Source of the DNA: Chloroflexota bacterium
GTDB taxonomy: Bacteria; Chloroflexota; Dehalococcoidia; Lucifugimonadales; Lucifugimonadaceae
Direction of reading: 5' to 3'
DNA: 10,401 bases
NCBI GenBank assembly: GCA_002730795.1
Contig: PCAX01000024.1
Coordinates: 1-10,401 of the forward strand
Shown: positions 6,552-10,401 of the stretch, one piece after another
Layout: every line of letters starts with the position of its first letter
Numbering within the stretch: the first letter of the stretch is position 1
Position numbers and translations under genes: made by a program
Notes under the pieces: generated by a model
Told to the model about the DNA's origin: nothing
Databases searched by the model: none
Seen by the model: the letters and a program-made list of their open reading frames with translations, nothing else

Positions 6552-7793
6552 TCACGTTTGTGTCAATTTCGTTTGCGGCGATTTATTAACCAATATCAAA
6601 ATCGATGCAAGAAATAACAAACATATACCTATCCACCATACAAAGTTGTATGACCCAATTTGATCATAAACGTAACCCGCAAGAGGAGCCCCAATTCCAC
6701 CAATTAGCATTATCAAAAGATACGATGAACCTTTAATCGCCCCTACATGTTCACGCCCAAACTGTTCCGCCCAAATATAGTTTTGTATAAACATCAGCCC
6801 TCCGATTCCAACGCCGAATATTGCCATTGAAACAAACATCACCCAAAAACTAAACGCATAAATGGTAATTACACTTGCTACAACCAAACAAATAAAACTT
6901 GCCGATGCGATCCACCTGGAGTTAATTTTGGAAACTAAAAATCCCACTATAAATGAGGTTATTCCGGCACAGACCGCATCAAAAGCAGTAGATATTGATA
7001 CCAAAGTAGGATCGAGCCCTCTATCCATAAAAGCTGGAATTCTATGAAGAGCAATTGTACCTATAGCAAAGTAAAATAAAGCAAATATAACTATTAATTG
7101 CCAATAGGTGTAAGTTCCAACAGATTCGCGTAAAGTAAAGGATTTTTCCATCGAACCTTCAAAGCCATCAGGAACAAATTCGTCATTTAGCAAACCGTCA
7201 GGGTTCAGTCCCATATCTTTGGGCTCACGCCTAAGAAAAATCAACGAAACTGGAACTATAATTACCAAGCCCAAAAAACCCATGTAAATCAATGATGATT
7301 CCCATCCAAATTTATTTATGAAATATTGGGTCAAAGGTATAAAAACTATTGCCCCAATCGGAATTCCAAGGGATACAAATGAAAACGCTTTACCTCTGTT
7401 AATCACAAACCATTTAACAATCGGAACAGAAACAAACATATTCCCGGGATTGTTAAAATTCATAAATCCCATGATTATGAAAACTGAAACAATTTGCCAC
7501 GAGTTTTTTGAGAAACTCAAAAAGAATATGGCACCGATCGTTATTGTCGCGGCTAGAGGTAACAAGATTCTAGGTCCAAACCTGTCAATCAAATGACCAA
7601 CAAACGGTGCCGAAATGGCTGCCGATATCATCATGCTTGATTGAGCTAGGCCAAATGTGGCTCTACCTATCCCTAAGTCCTCTCCCATTGGTTTAATGAA
7701 TAAACCAAAATTTAAGCTTAAAAGACCCATGCCCACAAATGAAATGATTCCCATGACCCCAACGATCACCCATCCATAAAAAAATTTACTCAT
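6552..7793 (-). CDS. MFS transporter, second monocarboxylate-porter-like carrier
   Basis: Twelve-helix major facilitator carrier, 413 residues. It has the YGW start (6-8), motif A GHLIDRFGPRI (66-76), KWFVINRGKAFS (127-138) after helix 4, a central loop beginning RREPKDMGLNPDG (188-200), which is common in monocarboxylate-type MFS proteins of bacteria, and WAEQFGREHVGAIKG (341-355) between helices 10 and 11. It is of the same broad subgroup as the MFS protein at 4554 but clearly divergent from it, so not a recent duplicate. The ATG directly precedes the family-typical N-terminus; the Shine-Dalgarno is weak. A consensus TATAAT (7855-7850) lies about 57 bases upstream. It is transcribed alone and its TGA abuts the stop codon of the HMA-MauE gene without a gap. 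Substrate unknown. Confidence 0.88.
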   Translation of the reverse strand: MSKFFYGWVIVGVMGIISFVGMGLLSLNFGLFIKPMGEDLGIGRATFGLAQSSMMISAAISAPFVGHLIDRFGPRILLPLAATITIGAIFFLSFSKNSWQIVSVFIIMGFMNFNNPGNMFVSVPIVKWFVINRGKAFSFVSLGIPIGAIVFIPLTQYFINKFGWESSLIYMGFLGLVIIVPVSLIFLRREPKDMGLNPDGLLNDEFVPDGFEGSMEKSFTLRESVGTYTYWQLIVIFALFYFAIGTIALHRIPAFMDRGLDPTLVSISTAFDAVCAGITSFIVGFLVSKINSRWIASASFICLVVASVITIYAFSFWVMFVSMAIFGVGIGGLMFIQNYIWAEQFGREHVGAIKGSSYLLIMLIGGIGAPLAGYVYDQIGSYNFVWWIGICLLFLASILILVNKSPQTKLTQT

Positions 7794-7849
7794 TTATCAC
7801 ACAATTTAATCTTGTCTACAGGTGCAAACGGCTTTAAATACAAACGCAG

Positions 7850-7855
7850 ATTATA
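7850..7855 (-). promoter_or_regulatory. Consensus -10 box for the second MFS gene
   Basis: Minus-strand TATAAT matches the bacterial -10 consensus exactly and would give a leader of about 50 bases. No good -35 hexamer is found 15-19 bases upstream, so an activator may be needed, or the match is chance in AT-rich DNA. Confidence 0.35.
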
Positions 7856-7874
7856 GGAAAACGTCCGATCCATA

Positions 7875-7910
7875 CATATAGGCGCATATTAGGTATATCA
7901 GCATATAGAG
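7875..7910. repeat. Cluster of short CATAT-like direct repeats
   Basis: Four related units follow one another: CATATAGG (7875), CATATTAGG (7885), TATATCAG (7894) and CATATAGAG (7902), spaced 8-10 bases apart. They lie just upstream of the TATAAT box of the MFS gene, where an activator would bind in a promoter with a poor -35. They are imperfect and short. Confidence 0.3.
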
Positions 7911-8091
7911 TTAATTTTTACATTTCCCTGTTTTACATCATCATTATTAAAACATCGTCTGTCAATTAAAGTTCTAGAACCATTGAGAACATTAAACTAA
8001 AAATGGCTATTTAAACGTTCGGTGCTAGTTGTTAAAAAAAATAAGCGGTATTATTCATTACAATTAAATAAACCAACGCCCATTAATCCCC

Positions 8092-8096
8092 AGGAG
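8092..8096 (+). promoter_or_regulatory. Shine-Dalgarno fixing the TTG start of the NIPSNAP gene
   Basis: AGGAG stands 7 bases before TTG at 8104-8106. The resulting N-terminus MIYEFRTYEI is the canonical opening of NIPSNAP domains, which supports this start. Confidence 0.65.
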
Positions 8097-8103
8097 TTTA
8101 ATA

Positions 8104-8718
8104 TTGATATACGAGTTCAGAACCTACGAAATTCTCCCAGGAAGCATTAATCAGGTTATTCAAAAATTTTCCGAAAAAATAGATGGTCGGAATTCAATAA
8201 CTAAAATAGGAGCGTTTTGGTATACGGAAATCGGTCCTCTGAATCAAATAATTCACGTATGGCCCTACAAAAATATGGAACACCGGAATAGTAGCAGAAA
8301 AGAAGCAATAGAAAAAGGTTTATGGCCACCAGACGCATCCAGATATATGGTCACAATGAACACCGAGTTTTGGTTGCCCGTGTCTTTCAGTCCGGAATGG
8401 ACAGACAGAAACATTGGGCCCTTTTTCGAAATGAGAATTTATACCTACCCTCCCCTTCAAACAGACATAGTAATAGAATCCTGGAAGGAAAATTTAGATA
8501 AACGGAACGCTCTTTCACCTTTGGTCGGAGCATTCGTTTCCGAAGTTGGAAACGTAAACAGATTTATGCACATATGGGCATATAAAAGTCTTCAGCATAG
8601 AACAGAGGCGAGAGAACAATTTCCGTCTATTGATTGGCCACCAAAAAACGATGCAAAGCCCCCAATAAAAATGGAAAACAAAATAGTTGTTGCAAGCGAT
8701 TTTTCTCCAATAAAATAA
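8104..8718 (+). CDS. Tandem NIPSNAP-domain protein
   Basis: Protein of 204 residues made of two NIPSNAP-type ferredoxin-like alpha+beta domains. Domain 1 (about 1-95) opens with IYEFRTYEILPG and domain 2 (about 106-200) with FEMRIYTYPPLQ. Each then has a mid-domain strand pair (GAFWYTEIGPLNQIIHVWPY at 36-55; GAFVSEVGNVNRFMHIWAY at 142-160), a helix beginning with an HR pair (60-61; 165-166) and a WPP turn (74-76; 178-180), so the halves arose by duplication. No signal peptide or membrane segment is present, so it is cytoplasmic. NIPSNAP proteins resemble dimeric alpha-beta barrel proteins, and no general biochemical function is established for bacterial members. The start is TTG, supported by AGGAG and the domain opening. 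The gene is monocistronic and converges on the NHL gene 42 bases away. Confidence 0.85.
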   Translation: MIYEFRTYEILPGSINQVIQKFSEKIDGRNSITKIGAFWYTEIGPLNQIIHVWPYKNMEHRNSSRKEAIEKGLWPPDASRYMVTMNTEFWLPVSFSPEWTDRNIGPFFEMRIYTYPPLQTDIVIESWKENLDKRNALSPLVGAFVSEVGNVNRFMHIWAYKSLQHRTEAREQFPSIDWPPKNDAKPPIKMENKIVVASDFSPIK

Positions 8719-8721
8719 AGA

Positions 8722-8740
8722 GTTACCACCGACTGGCAAC
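8722..8740. terminator. Likely bidirectional terminator between convergent genes
   Basis: GTTACCA (8722-8728) and TGGCAAC (8734-8740) flank the 5-base loop CCGAC. In the leftward transcript the stem is seven pairs including one G-U, followed by the T-rich tail TCTTTATTTTATT (8721-8709), so it should end the DUF1501-NHL transcript. In the rightward transcript the same position is an A-C mismatch and the tail (ACTTGTTATTTT) is weaker, giving poorer termination of the NIPSNAP transcript. Confidence 0.5.
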
Positions 8741-8760
8741 ACTTGTTATTTTCCGGAAAA

Positions 8761-9723
8761 TCAGACCTTACTCAAGACCGGTGATTCCTTATAAATTTGG
8801 ACCCTGTGCCTACATGAATCAGCAACGAAAATATTCCCATCTGGAGATGACATAACGGCAGTGGGAAGCCAAAAACGTTTTTCTTGTTCAAAAAGGGCTG
8901 CATTTTCTCTCCAACTGGCCTGTTCAGGGTTCACATCCAGAAAATCTTTGCACCATTTCGATAGTGTGGCGTCTCCGTACAAAGTTTTTACCCAATTCTG
9001 ATTACCATCAAATATTTGTATTCGATTATTGCGCCAATCTGAAACATATATATGCCCGCTATCACTGACATGAACGCCGGATGGTCGGGAAAACTGGCTC
9101 TTTTCAGACCCAGAAACTCCAAACTTAAACAAAAATTCCCCATCTTGGTTAAACACTTGTATTCGATCATTTCTCCAATCAGCAATCCATATGTTGTTCA
9201 AAGCATCAACACATAACCCCCAAGGATAGTTAAACTGACCGTCATCATAACCAAAAGTTCCAAAATGGGATAAAAGATTTCCCCTTGAATCAAACTTTTG
9301 AACACGCGAGTTTAAATGATCCACGACTACGATGTTCCCATCCATATCCAATCTAATCCCTGATGGCCGGTTAAAATGACCTGGTCCACTTCCAAGCTCT
9401 CCCCATCTTTCTATAAAGGTCCCATCGCTATCGAAGACTGAAATATTGTGCATAAATTCATCTGAAACGTAAACACGATTCCCTTTGTCGATAACTATCG
9501 AAGACGGTAAGATTGTTTGCCCGGGTTCAGTACCCCAGCGACCGAACTCATGTTTATATTCGGAATCCGTCGTTTGGACACTTATCCTGACATCCTTATT
9601 TGACGCATTTGAGCGACTTAAAACATATAAAAGACCTTCATTATCAAGTGCCAAATCAACAGGGTTCATAAAACCCCGTCCTTCGAAAGAGGCTATTCCT
9701 ATCGTATGACTATAATTAATCAT
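8761..9723 (-). CDS. NHL-repeat six-bladed beta-propeller protein
   Basis: A 320-residue protein built of NHL repeats. Blades are recognisable near 19-62, 71-109, 118-156, 165-203, 212-247 and 286-313, with the classic pattern P-x-G-[IVL] ... DxxGNIxVxDxxNxRVQxF; the best copies are RPSGIRLDMDGNIVVVDHL (119-137) and the DWRNDRIQVF / DWRNNRIQIF pair (182-191, 229-238). About 38 residues (248-285) with WCKDFLDVNPEQASW are inserted between blades 5 and 6. No signal peptide is present. NHL propellers commonly bind ligands or protein partners, and some are peptidyl-glycine lyase-like; I see no basis for calling an enzyme here. The ATG lies 3 bases after the DUF1501 stop without an evident Shine-Dalgarno, suggesting translational coupling and a joint role. 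A hairpin terminator follows the gene. Confidence 0.85.
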   Translation of the reverse strand: MINYSHTIGIASFEGRGFMNPVDLALDNEGLLYVLSRSNASNKDVRISVQTTDSEYKHEFGRWGTEPGQTILPSSIVIDKGNRVYVSDEFMHNISVFDSDGTFIERWGELGSGPGHFNRPSGIRLDMDGNIVVVDHLNSRVQKFDSRGNLLSHFGTFGYDDGQFNYPWGLCVDALNNIWIADWRNDRIQVFNQDGEFLFKFGVSGSEKSQFSRPSGVHVSDSGHIYVSDWRNNRIQIFDGNQNWVKTLYGDATLSKWCKDFLDVNPEQASWRENAALFEQEKRFWLPTAVMSSPDGNIFVADSCRHRVQIYKESPVLSKV

Positions 9724-9726
9724 CGT

Positions 9727-10401
9727 TTAGGAATTCCCGGGAGATTTCAAATTTATTGGGTTAAACTTTCCATTCAGCACCCATTCCGAATCTACATCCA
9801 AAAATTCATCAAGTATGGAAGCGTAAACATCTCGGTAATCTACTACGTACTTAACATCACCATCCAGTTGATCCGTTTTTGACAATTTCGGATATTCCCC
9901 ATACATTCCCCCTTTTACGGAATCCCCGATCAAAAAAGCAACACCGCCCGAACCATGGTCGGTACCATCACCGTTGTCTTCAATCCGTCTGCCAAACTCC
10001 GAAAACACCCATATAACAGTATCGTCATATTTATTCATTTCTCGAATATCTTCAACAAAGTTTTCGACACCTTCGGAAAGTTGTTGCCACAAGAGCGCAT
10101 GATTTACCAATTCATTCGTATGCGTATCAAAACTACCGTGTTGTGTATAAAAAATTCGTGTGCCCAAATCTGCGGACATGACTTGAGCAACGCCTTTCAA
10201 ACTTTGTGCTATAGGGTTATCTTCAGAATATTCCACATTTGAAGAATACTCTTTAGGTGCCTCTTTCAATATGTCAGCTCCATCCAACATACCTCGTCCC
10301 GTCTCTAATAATCGTAGCGAAACAAAAGAATCGTCAGAATATGGTTGATATATACGACTTACGGTATCAAGTAATATTTCTCGCTGGTTACCACCCGACA
10401 A
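9727..10401 (-). CDS. DUF1501 protein, 5' part beyond window edge
   Basis: C-terminal 224 residues of a DUF1501 family protein, a group placed by sequence and fold with the alkaline phosphatase/sulfatase-like superfamily. Typical motifs are HGSFDTH (88-94), VFSEFGRRIEDN (132-143), GTDHG (146-150), GDSVKGGMYGEYP (159-171) and VDYRDVYASILDEFL (187-201). The conserved Asp, His and Glu residues fit a metal-binding site but the reaction is not established for the family. Complete members are about 400-500 residues and often begin with a twin-arginine signal, so roughly half is missing to the right; the TTG at the very edge is an internal codon, not the start. It is the upstream gene of a pair with the NHL protein, 3 bases apart. 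Confidence 0.88.
   Translation of the reverse strand: MSGGNQREILLDTVSRIYQPYSDDSFVSLRLLETGRGMLDGADILKEAPKEYSSNVEYSEDNPIAQSLKGVAQVMSADLGTRIFYTQHGSFDTHTNELVNHALLWQQLSEGVENFVEDIREMNKYDDTVIWVFSEFGRRIEDNGDGTDHGSGGVAFLIGDSVKGGMYGEYPKLSKTDQLDGDVKYVVDYRDVYASILDEFLDVDSEWVLNGKFNPINLKSPGNS

Larger units (their letters stand above)
7794..8103. other. 310-base gene-free divergent spacer
   Basis: AT-rich stretch between two divergent genes (MFS leftward, NIPSNAP rightward). I see no coding frame or RNA gene. It holds a consensus -10 box for the MFS gene, a cluster of CATAT-like repeats, an A-rich run (8034-8040), and possible rightward boxes TTGTTA (8029-8034) and TATTAT (8049-8054) whose 14-base spacing is too short for a standard promoter. 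The rest shows nothing I can name. Confidence 0.6.

Noticed and set aside
4554..7793. Reading the two MFS genes as arsenic efflux carriers (ArsJ- or ArsK-like)
   Set aside because: Their motifs fit monocarboxylate/oxalate-formate-type MFS carriers, and no partner gene such as a GAPDH of the ArsJ system is present.
8761..9723. NHL protein as peptidyl-alpha-hydroxyglycine lyase or other propeller enzyme
   Set aside because: The propeller pattern alone does not give catalytic residues, and the surrounding genes do not support peptide amidation.

Overview
This is an AT-rich bacterial window with eleven protein-coding genes and no RNA gene, insertion sequence, prophage or CRISPR array that I can see. 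The gene mix is an acyl-CoA dehydrogenase, a dienelactone hydrolase, MFS and EamA carriers, a tandem NIPSNAP protein, and a DUF1501 gene followed by an NHL propeller. This resembles marine oligotrophs such as SAR202-type Chloroflexota. The assignment is an inference from gene content only and rests on no marker gene. Translation signals are bacterial: a very strong AAGGAGGT precedes the lipoprotein gene, and three of the nine genes with visible starts use TTG.

Left part (1-2713). The 3' end of an acyl-CoA dehydrogenase gene meets, tail to tail, a leftward pair consisting of an EamA-type permease and then a dienelactone hydrolase. This suggests uptake and catabolism of small organic acids or lactones.

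Central part (2714-7793). A divergent promoter region leads rightward into an ArsM-type methyltransferase that keeps two of the metalloid-binding cysteines but has Asn at a third. A leftward lipoprotein of no family I recognise follows. Next comes a rightward, tightly coupled pair: an MFS carrier and a membrane protein with an HMA-type CxxC domain fused to a MauE-like redox domain. A second MFS carrier converges on this pair with its stop codon directly abutting. ArsM-like, thiol-metal and export-type functions together hint at metal(loid) or thiol handling, but no gene proves the substrate.

Right part (7794-10401). A 310-base gene-free stretch holds a consensus -10 for the second MFS gene and a cluster of CATAT-like repeats. 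A tandem NIPSNAP-domain protein then runs rightward and converges, across a likely bidirectional terminator, on a leftward pair: a DUF1501 protein (cut by the window edge) followed 3 nt later by a six-bladed NHL-repeat protein.

Nothing here is clearly a new defence or mobile system. The points most worth following up are the altered cysteine set of the ArsM homologue, the HMA-MauE fusion coupled to an MFS carrier, the unrecognised four-cysteine lipoprotein, and the DUF1501-NHL pair.
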